Shown here: positions 26,801 to 41,800 of the stretch, piece after piece | Layout: each line of letters begins with the position of its first letter | How positions within the stretch are numbered: position 1 is the first letter of the stretch | NCBI GenBank assembly: GCA_026929865.2 | Contig: CM049398.1 | Coordinates: forward strand, 11,923,501-11,987,500 | Length of the DNA: 64,000 nucleotides | Reading direction: 5' to 3' | From: Hyperoplus lanceolatus | Taxonomy: Eukaryota; Chordata; Actinopteri; Uranoscopiformes; Ammodytidae | Translations under genes and position numbers: made by a program | Notes under the pieces: generated by a model | The model's database searches: none | The model's input: only the letters and a program-made list of their open reading frames with translations | What the model was told of the DNA's origin: nothing

Positions 26801-29800
26801 ATTTACATTCTGCAATGGCTTTTTCAACGGTCCAGATCACGTTACGTAATTCAACATTAGCTGCTGACAACCTGGAGACAAATCTTTCCAACGTTTATGA
26901 GTTGACAAGGACCATGTGAACGACTGACTGCACTCCGACACAACTAAGGACTCTAACAGTGGTGGTGATAGAGGGAAAGAGTAGGCTGCCACATCGGAAA
27001 TAACTTTGACAGAATATGTGAGTCTGTTTTGGCATACTCTAACTTTGAAAGGTGGATTTTCAGGACGCAGCCCGCCCTGGACATGGTTGTAGTTTGGCCT
27101 TTTACTACGTACTAGATCCTGTCCTCCACACCCACAAGCCTTAAGACAACATGCCAACTGCCCTCCGTAAAAAAAGAAATGGGCAACCCCTCCCCCCTAC
27201 ACCTTTCCAACGTTTGAATAGGGGGGACTGTGTCCAACAATTTTTGGAACTTTCCGTTAAAGACCTTACCCCATCCACACACACATTTCAGGCCATGATT
27301 TGCCAGCAGTTATATATTATATTAAACAGGGTTTAAACTCAAGTTCTTTCTTCACTTTGAGTGGCCAGCACTTTGAGTAGCCTTAATTGTGTCTGAATTG
27401 TGCTATATAAATAAACTGGCCCTGCCTTGCCTTGCCTTCAGTCTCCACACAACTATGTCACTTTTTAGGTGTGCAAACATTTGCAACACGATTAACTGGA
27501 GCTACCATTAAGTACCCATTAGAGAAACTGAATCTAAGTGCACTTCCGCATTGGTTTCATAATACAAGATGTTATTGATATGGACTGCTGCTTACTGTAA
27601 CAGAATATGAATGTAGGTTTTTTGTATTTTGTTTATGGTTATTACAAAGCACACTGTGTCGTTGTTATGAGAGACAAAGAAACAATGTCCTCGAATACTC
27701 ACGTCCCTACAATACTTACAGGACTGCATCCTCACCTATATGAAAATCTACATGAAATGGTAGGTTTTTGAAAAAATCTGTGACATTTGATCTGAGAGTT
27801 CCCAAAAGGTAGACAGTTTTTGGGGCTACTGACCTGATCCATGTGAAGAGACGGGCATGTGGGTTGGCTTTGGCATCACAGGTGAACCTCACATTCTCTT
27901 GACCAACATACCAGCTCTTGTCAATTCCTTTTATTGTCACCACTGGTGCAACTGTAAAACAAAATCAAAGAAAAAAGGGTTTTGATAGAAATGTGCATTA
28001 TTTACTAAGAACACATTTTTTATTTTATACATTTTACCATGTGGCTGTTATGCTGATTTGTTCTTTCACCTCCTACAGTAATAAGGTTGGTTGTGCTGAC
28101 CAACGTGTGTTTTATTTTGTTTTCATTTCAAAGGGCTAAAAGACTAGGCCTCAATAATCAGTCATTGTGGTACCAGCAGCCTGATGACAAATGAACTTTT
28201 CCAGAAGGAACAAAGTGTGCGTTATAAGCACAGTAGCGAGCGATGACAAAAGCAAGGGCTGTGCAGGACTGTAGCAGGACACTGCATCTGCTGGTGAACG
28301 AGAGCCAACAGAACAAACAAATGACCCTGGGTTGGTGGGAAGTGAGGAGATGGCAGACTCACTCAGACAGTAGATGTACTGTGGCTAATAATAAACTGGA
28401 TGCTCGAATGAAGCCCAGAACATGTCACTGTAATATAACATGGCAAACACCAGCTTAGATATCCAATTTTTCATTTTGATTTCTCTGGAGGACAAATGAG
28501 GAACTCATTACAGCGCATGGGAAGATACCTTGGCCCGTCGTGTCCGCTGACCCTTTTCACACAACTCAACGTTGAAATTGTGCTTATATTGCACTTAAAA
28601 TCCCTTGCCTCTGCATTTGACATGATTTATTGAGCTGGGAAGTCCTCTTTCTTGCAGTATTAACCTTGGTTTCTCTGCGTCTCCATACGCCGCCACCAGC
28701 AGCCTCCTGCTACTTGTGTTTCTGCTGGGGGCCTGATCAATATTTCATAAAATACCTTCATTAGCCTGCACTCACACAGTCTGAACACACATTAACCCAC
28801 ACAGTACTGCTAGCCAAGGAAGTATGCGTTAATGATTATAACGTTAAGATGACTCTTAAATGGCCTCTTTATGGGTGAAGAAGGAAAGGTAGTGAGCAGG
28901 CTATTCATGAATCAAGCTATCAGCACGGGTTAATATCGATAAGATATACTCTACCTGTTAGGGATGCACAATTAGAGCTCAGAAAATCATTACTTGCTAC
29001 ATATCATTACCATGATTACTCATATTGGTATTTCAGGAACACATGCGTTTTGCTGTTTTTGTCGAACAACATTGGGCATCCATTATTTAATTAAAATGTT
29101 TGTGATAACTAAACAAATCAATAAACTGCATAACATTACATAATTAATTGAGCAGCCATAGTTGTGTTTATTGTCACCCTGTGGAACAATGTGGTTTACT
29201 CAAGCGATTTTTGGGAATTAGTGTGCGAAACATTTGCAAATCTTTCTCCTGTCCAGGTCCCCCCAAAAAACAAATAAAAATCAAATAAAACAAGAAATTA
29301 AATTAAACACAAATAAATGTATGCCTCCTAGGAACTCTCAACATTGTTAAGCAGTCACTTTTCCATTTTTAATGCAATGGGAAAAGTGACAGTGTTTGAC
29401 AGCACAACAGTGGAGGTCAGGCAAAGTGTCAAAGTCATAGGATCAATGGATTGTTGCTTGAGGTCTTTTTTTTTTTAATACGAAAAAAACTTAGACTATC
29501 ACCAGGACTTATTCTGTCAGTAAGTCTATTATATGAGACATCAGTGAAGTTAAGGAGGTCCAATCAGCACTTACACTGGACATTGAGGGTAAAGGGAATG
29601 CGGAACTCTGTTTGCAGGGCGGGATGGCGCACCACACAGGTGAGCGTCTTCCCTTGAGCGTAGCTCTGCGGCTGCCACATGTAGTGTACGTGTGTGGTGC
29701 TGGTGCCGTTGGGCTCGTCCTGACTCTGTTTCTCACAGCGGCCGTACAACTCCGTCTCCCAGAAGACCTCTGCTGCGGGGCGGCCGCGCTCGGCGATGCA

Positions 29801-32800
29801 CGTGGCCACCAGCGACTCGTTCCCACCGTCCAGCAAAGCAGCGGGGCCGGCCGACACGTAAACCTTTGGCTCCACTGGGTAAAAAAGAGAGAGGGAGAGA
29901 GATGACAGAATGGAGAAAAGATTACAAAATGAATATTGATTTTTTTTTTGGTGTATGCATATGAATAAATAATGTCCATCATTTAGAATACGGACAGTAG
30001 GAAGTGGCCTTTGTGTACTTAGCTGCCAGAGAGAGCAGATCGACTTCCTTCCATTTCACGTAAATGCATTAAAAATTTATGAACCGTGCCACTCAATCAT
30101 ATGGAGGCTTTTTCAGTGTTGTCTTTATTGTTGTATGTGAAACATTTTGAGTGAACAAAACTGTATGGTTTCAGCAAAGCAATATCGGTGCCTGAAGTAT
30201 GAATATGACTTTTGGGATAAAAACCCTTAATATTACAGAATAAGAATGAACTGTAAACACTGTCATCAACACTGTTGTGTGTTTATGTTTGACTGTGCTG
30301 TACTGGAAGATGATGAGCTGAGGTATTGTAAACCTATCAGGGCTGGGGTAATATTATACTAGGCTTCTGAGAATAACTGGAGGTTTACACGTGACAAGGA
30401 TTGTACTCCACAGAGAGGCAAAACAGATCCATGCAAGAGGGACGTGACCAGAATAAGGCAACCTTCTACCTGTTGTCCAAAGCATTTAAAAAGCTTATGC
30501 TTCTCTAACATAAAGGGCCCTGGTTAATTATAAAAAACTGTAAGAAATTACATTTTCAGCAAGACAAAGGAGGAAATGGGGACAGTTGAAATACAAAAGG
30601 GCAGACACAATGGAGGGCCAATGAAGTAAACTGGCTACACAGGTTACACGGCAAGGTTACACTTATTATGTTCATTCCTCCCTCTTTGTCTTGCAGTGCA
30701 CCTCGTCCTCCTCCATCTCTGTCCTTCTTAAAAAAACACAAACAGCTGCTCCACTTAATGCAATGGTGACAGCTTTAACGGCGGGCACGTGGGGTGGACA
30801 CACGGGCCTACACCACAGGACAAGGCTATCACCGTTAAGACATCTGCGACCCCCGCTCCTCTCCAACCCAGCCGCAGGGTCCAACAACATATTCGAATAA
30901 CTTCTGACACCCGCTTTTTCCAAAAATAAACCTGGCGTCTCCTGTGCCCAGTGCAGGGGGGGGGGGGACACCGTTTTCCACCTCACATTCTTTTCACTCA
31001 CGTCTCTCTGCCCCTCCTTTACAGGCCCGCTGACTAAAAACAGTAGCAGCTCTATGTTAGGAGGCAGGCGAGCTGGCAAAAGCTTCAGAATAACTAAATC
31101 AGGCAGACGTGTTAATTTGGAGTTACTGTCAGGCAAAGGGAGGGGAACACTTTGGATGAGTGGAAACGTTTGAGTGGAAAGGGTAACGATTTCCCTTCAG
31201 CAAACTGGCTGCATTGGCCCTTTCCCCGCCCACATACAAAATGCACACGCACGGAACACTGACGTCAGAGTGGGAACCCCTAAAAAGGCAGGATTTAACG
31301 GGATGTTCAATGGTCGTGCATCATGTCTGGACATTTTTACAGTAAGATTTAGCAGTTACAAAAAAAATATATAAATTGTACTTTTAACCAGACACACTGG
31401 CTATAGATCGTCATGCTGCGTGTTTTTTGTTTGAAAAGCAAAGTAAGATCTGTGAATTTGAACCACCGTAATCCTTTGTACAAATGAATACGCACAGTAC
31501 AAGCAGGTAAGATCAATGAAACAGCCTGTAAGTAGGCTAATAGCTAAGGCTGGCCTCATTAGCTGACACTTAACAGAACAATAACAAGAGATATAGGACT
31601 TAAAGCTCTGTGGGAAAAACAATATGTAGCTGTGTGACACATACTTCACTTGGGAAATCAACCCTCAGCTGATTAGACTGAAAGGAGAAATGAAACATTT
31701 TTCACAACAGAAAAACCACAATACTCTTCAGATTTTTGGCTCCAACACGTAAGCAATTTTACCATCTCTATGTGGGAACGATTTCTCTGTTTTATGACTC
31801 AGCACAAAAAGAGCTGCAATATTGGCCACATGAATGAACAGACAACTATAGACAAAAAGCTTGATCATGGTTGGAGGATAATATGTCAAATATTTAGAAC
31901 TTAACATAGTTAATGAAGTATCTGCAGCCGCACTGCTCGTTAATAAAAAGCTAAGCTGCCAACTATAATGTGTGTGCGTCTTTTGTTTTTAAGGATCATT
32001 AGATTATCCCATTCACCTGTCAGCACTTTCAAACAAAGGGTCATTATAATTCATTCACTTTATGCGTTATATTTTCCACCTCTGGTTCCTTCCTATTGCT
32101 TACTGGTGGGGGCTTTTGGCTCACGTACTGCAGTGCAGTTCCTGCTAAACAGTTCCTGAGATGCCCGGGCCTTTTCTATGAGAAGTTGTAGACAAATGGG
32201 TGAAAGAAAAAGTGAGAATGCATTTGGGCCAGAACAAATAGCGTGTTGAGTATCTCACGATATACTGATTAAATGCAAGAAAAAGGTTTGTATCAAGAGT
32301 GTGACATTTAAAATGAAGTCAGTGTCCACTGCACCTGTTAATCATTAGGTTGCGTGTCGTGACTTAGGTCTATTATTCATAGACTTGAGCTGTTTCATCG
32401 GCCCACTTTAGCACATTTGAAAGGAAGTCAAGTCAAGTCCTCTTTCATAAACCGCAAAGTATAAACAGATCTGGGAACTTTTGAGCTGAGTGAAAAAAAA
32501 CATTGTTTAAACTGAAACTAATATACAGTATATTCTGTATATTAGAACAATATGTTGATTAACTGTGGTTCTGCATGAGTGTATGATGTGTTGGACACGA
32601 TGCAGCTGTTGGGCTACGGCCATCTTGTCCTTTGCCAGAACAACAGTCTTAAAAAAAGATACAAATCATTTCAGAAACAAGGCACCTATGAAGAAGCCAC
32701 ACTTCATCGCTGCCTTGGGAAATGTAATCTGCTGACTTTAGGTCTCTTAATTGTGATGTGCTCTCTTTAAGTTAAATACCCATATGGGATAATCTTATTC

Positions 32801-35800
32801 CCACATGACATGTATCAAATTGCAAAGAACATACATTTCCCCGCCGTAATTACAACCTAATTACATCTGAATTGTAAAGTAGGCCTAAGCTTGCATTTGT
32901 GTATGGGTGTTTGCGTGAGTCTCAGAGAGCGAGGTGTTTTGAATACCAGACACTGTGTTTGTCACAGCAGCATTTAATGTACCACTCATTAGTCATCAGA
33001 GTCTCATTCGCTCTCTGATGGCACACGAGAAACTACCGACTACAGCGCAATCTCCTTTTCTCATCTCTGCCCCGAGTGCAATCCTACCAACCATTTAGGC
33101 TTTGAAACATACGCTGACCACAGAGAAAGTTCAACATCCACGCGTGTCAGAGAGAGGGGATGATGTGCACATACAGTGTGAAATATACTGTATATATATA
33201 TACACTCCAGTACACTGTGTGTGGGCTCAATACGTTGGCAATGAGAATCCACATTAAAATGTATCACACACACTACATAGATCTCGATGTTTGATGTATT
33301 TCTTTACAGTTCGTATTGCTTTTTTGGTTCACTGAAGATATACTGTGGGATTTTTTGTTGTTGGGTTTATGAAAGAAAGACAAATAGCCTCTACATAAAA
33401 TGTCATATCATCAACAGAATAAATCATAATATAAGATAGACAATTATAGTGAAGCTAAATGTGACACCAAAGATTATAGCATATTTGTTGTATACATATT
33501 TTACACAGCAAATTCAAATGTCTGTCATCTGCTTCCTTCAATGCCAGTGAGAACTTTACAAATGCCAATGTCTCAAGTCTGAGGTATGAGTTCATAATTA
33601 GTGACAACGGGTAAAGAGGGCAAGAGAAAAACAACAGTCCCCACTGCCTCCAGGGAAATAGCTGTGCATTCATTGTACTTTTTAGGACCAGTGCTACAGA
33701 TCAAACTTTTTCCTGCATCTTGGTTGAATGCAACTGATTGTAATGACAGTCACTCTTTATCACACCCTGCAATTAACTTGCTGTTGTAGGCAACTAGTTG
33801 CATCTAGTCGGGACTATTTGAACTTTCTGCACTCTGTTTACATGGTTACTATACGGACGAGTCTGCATATTTGACACAGATGTTAGTGTGTGCGTTTTGT
33901 GTGGAGCATGTAAATGGAAAATGTTATGGAGACTCAGCTAAATGGATTTAGACTTGACATAGCTGTTTTTCACAGTGAGTTCTACACAGCTGCAGATTCC
34001 GATAAGGATTTGAGGTTTACAAGGCCTTTTTCTAGGTAGTCATTTAAAAAGTTAGGGAGAAGTAGTATGGCCACCTTAGCATTTTGTAATCACAACCTTG
34101 TCCTTTATTGAAATTGAGATATAAAAGGTGGAGTCAGCGATTCTGGAGAATGCTTGTTGTCAAAATCCCTTTTGTCAAAATTAGTGCTAAAAATAAATCT
34201 AGTGTTAATATATAGCCTGGGCTCTCTTAACTGGTATGCTAACAAAGGGGGCCCACCATAGCTAGCAACATGCCTGTACGTACAATTAGCGGATCGTGAG
34301 GGGATATTCACTGATTTTGACATAGGTGATTTTGACCACAAGCATTCTCCAGAATCGCTAACTCCACCTTTAAGGACAACACTCAACACAATGGAAAAAG
34401 GGAGTGACAAAGCTCTACTTTACCTAATACATTCACGTAGGTCGATGCCTGTGTATTGCCCAGAGGAAACGTTGCCACTTTACAGACGTAGGACCCAATA
34501 TCCGCATAGCCAGCTCCCCCGATGGTGATGGTGGCGTCTCGTACGGACGGGGAAACGAAGGAGACGCGCTTGGCATAGTCTGCAGAGATGGAGGTTCCGA
34601 ACTCGGGGTTGAACACTGCCAAGGTGATGGTGCCTGAAGGGAGATGACGCTCCCAGGAGCTCTGTGTGAGACTGAGGTTGGAGCCCACCTCTATTCTGCA
34701 GCTCAGCGTGATGTTCTTCCCCAGCACGGCGTTCACTTTCTCAGGAACCACCACCTGGTTGCTGCTCACGCCTGCTGACAAGAGAAGGAGAGAGAGAGAC
34801 ATCCCATTCAGATATACAACAATAGCAACATGTCATTTTTGCAGTTCGAATTCAATTGTATCTAAAACAAATTATAATAAAAATGATGGTGTTTCAGAGA
34901 TTGCAATATTTGTTTAAGCAATGTAAGAAAATGGGTCCGCTCGTGGTGTAAGTGTTTAGAGCGTCCCCCACCGAGGCTCAGTCCTCCTGGCAGCGGGCCA
35001 CGGTTCAAATCCAACCTGTGGTCGTTCTCTGCATGTCATTCCCCTCTATACCCAATTTCATCTATGTCTCTCTGCACTATCAATAAAGCCCTGAAAATGC
35101 AAACTAATCATCTTTAAACAAAAAATAAAGAAAGAAAAACAATCTAAGAAAATTCTCTGTGAGTGAGTCTAGATCAAATTTGTCAAAAAGTACGACTTCC
35201 ATTGTGATGCCAGAGAAGAAGACGTACGATCGCCAAACAAGATTAGAATTCAAAGTACAGTTCCTATCATGTGCCAAACCAGGGAGCCAATGTGGAGAAC
35301 ATTGCTGTAGTTCTAGAGTGCTGATGATCAGAGTTACCTCTGCGAACGGGACAATAGCACACATGCTAAATCTACATGCAAAGACACATAACTCACCACC
35401 ACCACTCGCAAGTGAGATTACATAAAAATGACTAGTCTTGCACGCGGTGTTGCCGCCATTGAGCGCGGATGTTAATAGTGAACTAGATCAATTGAAACCA
35501 CAATAGATCAACAACAATATTAGTATAGGTTTTTCCTGATTGCCTCCTCAAATAATTAAGCATCAATGAGGATCCGATTCAAATGAAATTCTTAATGAGA
35601 TGTTTTCCACAAGCTGCAGTGCACTGTATCATGCATGAATCCCCCTCACTCATCATAAACATTACTGGTCTTTGCGTAGTCTCGTTAACAGCCATCATTT
35701 GTTACAAACATGTTTTTTTTGTTGGACAAAATTCCAGACACTGAGAGCTTTGCTTTGCCTTTTAATGAGCAACACACTTTCACCGCAGGACGCTCAGACT

Positions 35801-38800
35801 GTCCTGCTTGCTAATCATCAGAGCACCTTTTAAGCAGAAAGAAAAAAACCTGGAAGGAGATGAAACAAAACAAGCAACTTGATGGTTTTAGTCCCTTTTT
35901 TATAAGACCCTTAATTCAACTTGAAGCCCACAGCAGTTTTTTTTTTTGTTTAGTTTTTTTTTGAATGAGGTACTTTAAGCTAATACAACGTGTAAACTTG
36001 GATTTGAACATTAATGGCCATTTGAATGCTTTGATTTGTTCAGGTCGTGATAGCAATAAGTCAAGCAAAGATGATTTTCTGTGCTGTTTTTCTTTTTGGT
36101 CGCAGATAACATATCACTGGGCGTATAAAGTATAATGTGTGAGAGAGAGAAGAAAAAAATTGCAAATATTTTCAAAATACAATAAATATGTACATGGCTG
36201 TATGAAAACTACATCTCTTTGCAATAAAGGTATAACATTAAACTAAAATAGTTGCTGCTGAAGATTCTGATTTGGTATGTGTAAGCTGTATGGCCAGTGC
36301 AAGTCACTGTTGAAAGATGCAGGAGCTACAGGAAAAACAAAACAAAAAAACAAGGAACTCAGTGGGAATGAATGGAGTATCTTGGGAAATTAGAGGTTCC
36401 AGCTAAAGTTCTGAATGGGGAAAAAATCCTTCTTCTTTCCTTTTTCTTTTGTGAACATAATCACAGAAATGAGTCATTGATGGAAACTTTAAACACTATT
36501 AGGAGGGCCTATACAAATTCAAAAGTAAATGTGTAGAGTAGATCGTTATTAAACCTTTTAAAATATTTGTTTTATGGATGAAATGTAAAAAGTTGATTTC
36601 ATTCAAGATATTCAAACAGTACTTCTACGCTATAGTTGCAGTGGCACCAAGCTATATTGGGAGTCATAAATTTCCACTTTGTACGTAGTCTCGGATGTGC
36701 ATGGAGTAAAGCTTATAAAAGTGGTCCATTGGCTGGTATTTTGAGTGTCTGGCATGAATGTGAGTGGTAAGCCACAGCAATGCTATCTTGGTTTGTGAGG
36801 AGTAAAGCCAAAAGGAGGCTGAGGCTCCCTGGGCTCCATTACGTCCCCTGTAATTTCAGTGATTATACACACACAAAGAGAGGGAGAGTTTCTCTCTTCC
36901 AAAATAAGGAATAGGAGTGTGACCATGTGTGTCAGAGTCCGGCATTTTGTTTGAATGGCTGCTGTTTAATGTGTTGGATTGTAATACTTGGGCTTTCCTG
37001 TTTGTTTTTTTCCTCTACTGACCCACATTTTCAAAATCGTTCCCCTGTGCTTAATGTCTCAACTGTGTAAAGTAATCCAGCCAATTATGCACTTTATTAG
37101 GGTTTTTAACCTATTAACCTTAAGTATTTAACTCAACCTGCCTTATTCTTCTTTCACTTGGAACGGCACTGGGGAAAAGTCCCTTTGGATTATTATTTCA
37201 GTTCTCAAAGATAATTTAGGGGTCCATTTACATCTCTTTTTCCAACATTTGAATCATGACCTGGTCTAAAAAAAGCCCACACGGTTATAATGTGCTTTGC
37301 AGTGCATGTGTTACCCTGTGTTTGCCTTGCGTCTGCCAGAGACCTCTGGGTGCCCTAAAACTCAGGGTCGACCCGTGTGGCTTTTGCATTGTCCACTTCA
37401 CTTCACTTCGTCGTCTGAGATGAAACAACAGCTGTTTGTTGTCACCAACTCAGTACAACTTAGTTGTTTTTCTGTGTTAAAAAATATTTTAAAAATAACC
37501 TACAATTACAAAAGCTTGAGAGAGTGATATAAGTGTAAACATTATATTATGGAATTGCTTGAAATGGAAGTCAGTACATGATTTGTAATTATTGAGTGTG
37601 CAGAGGGGGTTGTTATTAAATAGGTATACTTCTTACAACTCCTTTTCAGATAATGTTAAATTGTTGGTTAAATATTTTGTTGGAATCATTGATCTATTTG
37701 GTTCATTTACTGTGTTTGTTTTATTTATTCGCAAAAAATTAAAATTAAAAAAACATACTTTTATTAATAAATAAAATATTATATACTCTTGTATTTAATT
37801 ATTTATTTTTCCCATGTTCGAAATAAAAAACCTTAACAAAACTATGACAGGTACAATAATATAGATAGCGGGCTGATAATAAAAAGAAATCCTCCTGCAG
37901 CCCTGAGTAGTAAACTAACATGCTTGGCATGCGTGACATTGCGTTGATGCATGCAGACACGTGTCTCAGACCGGGCTTCATCCTAACATGCTCTGCATAC
38001 TGCAGCTACCTGACACGCCACTCCAACTGCTACCGTACGCTATTTGTCCGTCTCAGTGTGTCAGCGTTCAGTCCTGTCAAAGCATACAAAGAAACAAGAC
38101 TCCATCCAAGCTATGTTCTGTTTGTTTTACAGTAAACATTTGGGAGTACGTAGGAAAGCGGAGGGAGAGAACAGGGGGGAAGTGCTTAAAGAGGACTTAC
38201 TCCACCCTTTACCATTAGGGGAGGAGAGACAGATGGCCTCTGCATGGGATACCTACAGCCAGGACCAGAGTAGGGAAACTTGGCACTGGCAGAACAACAC
38301 AGTCACCGCTCCCAAACTGGAGCAACGCAAAATATTATCTTAAAACACTGCAGGCAAATAAAATGTAAGCAGTGCGTTAAACAAAGCTGTCATGCTTTTT
38401 AATCAAGGAAATACAGGCGCAATGCTGCGAAGCTGAGACACAGCTCAGGGCTGTCACTAGTTGCATTACTGGTTATCCATCTTATCCAGCAAAACAAATA
38501 ACGGCTCTGAATTTCAATAGGATAAACATTTTAAAAAGAGCCACATCTTTATGCTGTGTCACTGCTTTGGTAATTTGGAACCAATTCAGTCGGCTCAAAG
38601 CGTGACACCCTGCACCAGAGAACAGGAAGACTCTCGGCCTGCGCAACCCCTTAATTTGAACCGAAAAAGGAGCAGGCTGCACTTTTGCCCCCTTTCTTCC
38701 TATGAGAACCTCAAGGAAAGAATGAACTCATGGTAAGGATATTTCCCTTTGAAGAAAAGAATGCTTCGTATTTGTTTCTTTCTCTCCTGACATCACTAAT

Positions 38801-41800
38801 TGCGACAAGCTGCTCGGAAGACGCAATGGTAAATCAAAACCTTCCTCTTTCGCCTAGCAACCGGCCGAGAAACAGTCCACGTCAGGCCGCTTGACGAGCC
38901 AAAATCTCCACCTACTCAGACCTGAACTCTAGCTTCGTAGCAGCGCTGACCTCTGTCTCCTGGCGCGATATCCTCGCAGTGAAGCCTGCAGTGCATGACA
39001 GGACCGTGGGAGACAAAAGAGCGATTCCAAGGCCAGCGGAAAAAAAATCACAAGCTGCAACAAAATACACAATATGTCATGTTCGTGTGTAGACAATCTC
39101 CATAGATTATCATGTCAAATAGCACTCATGAGGGACTGATCGGAAAGACCTCACAGGAGAAGAATGTAGACATGAGATCTGTGCAGAAGGGAGTGTGGTT
39201 TAGGACTAATGCAAGGGGAAACTCTGAGTGCTGCAGCATTTAGTAATAAATATACGGTGAAGCAAGAATGAATAAGGAACACAGAGAAAAAGAATTAGGG
39301 GTTATTGAGAGGAAGTGCAGGAGTGAGATGGACAGAAGAAAATACTTTAACAACAGCGTGCGTAGTTCACACACTGTTGTTAAAGTCATAGAAAAGGTAA
39401 CTCGGCTGAATCAATCATTTTTATACACTCGTATTATAACATGACAGGCAATGACGGTATGACAGAGTGCTGCAGACCAGGTTTGCGGTTGAACCAGATC
39501 CAAACTACTGATAGAAACACCTGCAAACGTAGTATGCACTAAAAACACAGGAATGGATGGTCAATCTGTGCAGACTTTTTCACATCTGCAACTGAAAGGC
39601 AGTACATCAGTTATGCATCCTAATTAGTACAATAGGTCCATAGAGTTTGGGTCAAAAGTTGTCTTTTACTACTTTTTCACAACTCAGCGCTTTGAGGAGT
39701 GTGATGTGCTTTGTGATGCCTCGTTTCCACTGAGTAGAGCGGGTCGGAGCGGTTCGGTCCGGGTAGTTTGGCTTTTCATTTGCCAAAAGTTGGGTAGGGT
39801 ACGGTTTAAGCGCACCTAACTGCTCTGAGACGCTCCTAATCTCAGTACTTCTCCGTAGGGGTACTATTCGCCTGAAAGGGTGCCTAAAAGGCGGAGCTAC
39901 ACACTGTCATTTGATTGGTCGAAAGAATCATTTCCGCCATGTGTAGTCATCTCAGCAAGAGTGAAGAGAGTCTTGTGTTTTGGCGAAAATGTGAGCACAG
40001 CACTGTTTATTGTGTGGTGTTTTTCCTCGTCAATAAATTAATCAGTTGGTTACACTGTGTCCCATAGTCACGTAGCTGCCGCAGCCAGCACTGTTCGCTC
40101 ACTGTCTCTATGAGTTGCACCGAGCCATCTCTGTGTGTTTACGCCATAGATAGTAGTAAATACACGCTCACAACAACACGGGGGGAATAAATAAAGAAGC
40201 GGCTGGTTTGACCAAGCGAGATCGCTGGCTTGACCCGACCACAGTTGGTCGAAAGAATCATTTCCGCCGTGTGTAGTCACCTCGGCTAGAGTGAAGAGTC
40301 TTGTGTTTTGGCGAAAACGTGAGTGCGGCACTGTTTATTGTGTGGTGTTTTTCCTCGTCATTAAATGAATCAGTTGGCTACACTGTGTCCCACTGCTACG
40401 ATGTCACGTAGCTGCCGCAGCCAACGCTGTTCACTCACTGTCTCTATCAGTTGCACCGAGCCGTCTCTGTGCTCACAACAACACGGGGTAAATAAATAAA
40501 GAAGCGACTGGTTTGACCAAGCAAAAACGAGAGACCGCTGGCTTGACCACAGTTGTTTCACAGCCCGATAGTTTGACCCACATTCTGGCGGCGGCTATCA
40601 CAGTCCAGCCTAAACCCCGCCCTACCAGTAAGGGTAGATTCTTAAGAGTGAGCTGAGCCGCTCCGACCCGACCCGCTCTACTCGGTGGAAACGAGGCATT
40701 ACGATCACCAATGGAAACAATAGCAACACTTTATCTTGTAGAGAGTAATTCAAAATAACAAAACCTCAAATTGCTTTTTGGGGGGATTTTTGGAAAGGCT
40801 CCTTCCGTTCAATCTGATGACATCACAGCAAAGATTTTAAGGTGGTCTAACCAAAGGCAAAATATTTACATTCCCCTTATCAAAAAATGTTTACAGGATT
40901 TGGGTTTGGGTTTGACTGCCCCTGTCATTCATTCTAAGTTGTTAACAAGCAACCTTGGCTGCACTACACCAAGACTGGTCCTCACCCTCGTCAATGCTTT
41001 GGTAAGTGTGTGTAGGAGGTGGACACAGGCTGAAGGGCAGTGTTTCATTACTGTTTAATGAGTGCAGTAAACCATACTCCTTCCCAGCTCTAAAGTATTT
41101 TGGTCCTGTATTGACCAATGGCAACAATTAAACATCCATCTGATTCGCATTGTCACACCAAAATGGATATATCGATCAATAAATGACTATTTAGTTATTA
41201 AAATGTTATTTAACAACAACTCAATGGACGAAAGTCCACAACAGCAACTATTCCAATCACCATCCAATCCAAGCCACCTCAGTAGACAAGGATAAAACAA
41301 TTGAACAAATTCCAAAAATTTAGAAAAACCTGAGAAAAGCTTATCAAAGAGAGATCCCATATTCAGCAGCCATAGGTGTGCTTTTTTTGGGAAAATTAAC
41401 AAAAAGCAGGACAGCTGGAATAGACCAATAACAATGTTGATTCAATTAACAAATCTTTCACTGGTTGTGTGCGCTTTCCAAGAGTCATCTCATGCCTCTA
41501 AACCATGCAAACTCAAACAAGTCAACAGGCAGGGTGAAGCCATTTGTTTGCCATTGTTTCTCTGTAAAGAGGTGGCGGGAAAAAACAACAAAAAACAGAC
41601 AATGCCTATATGCTTAACACAGACGGGCCCCCAGACTTTTTTCTTTGTGTTTGTGAGGGCCTATAACTCTGTCTCAGTCAGTACGCGAGAGGGTAGAGCA
41701 AGTGGTGAATTGCCCTGTTTTATAGCATGTCTTTATCGCAAGAATTATTTGTGCAGTGTGAAGACAACATTAGTCGCTACCAGCTCTAATCTACCCCCTT

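Larger units (their letters stand above)
29875..34423 (-). other. nectin3: nectin3 intron 2
   Basis: 4.5 kb GT-AG intron. Holds the MITE at 34126-34369 next to its donor, an 11-bp perfect hairpin at 32518-32545 and a poly-G run at 30955-30967. Confidence 0.85.

Noticed and set aside
30672-31136. 154-codon minus-strand frame in nectin3 intron 2
   Set aside because: No domain and no matching splice sites; nectin3 exons 2 and 3 already join in phase across it.
40771-41058. 95-codon frame beside the 39.7 kb transposon
   Set aside because: No similarity I can name, and it could not be tied to a transposase.
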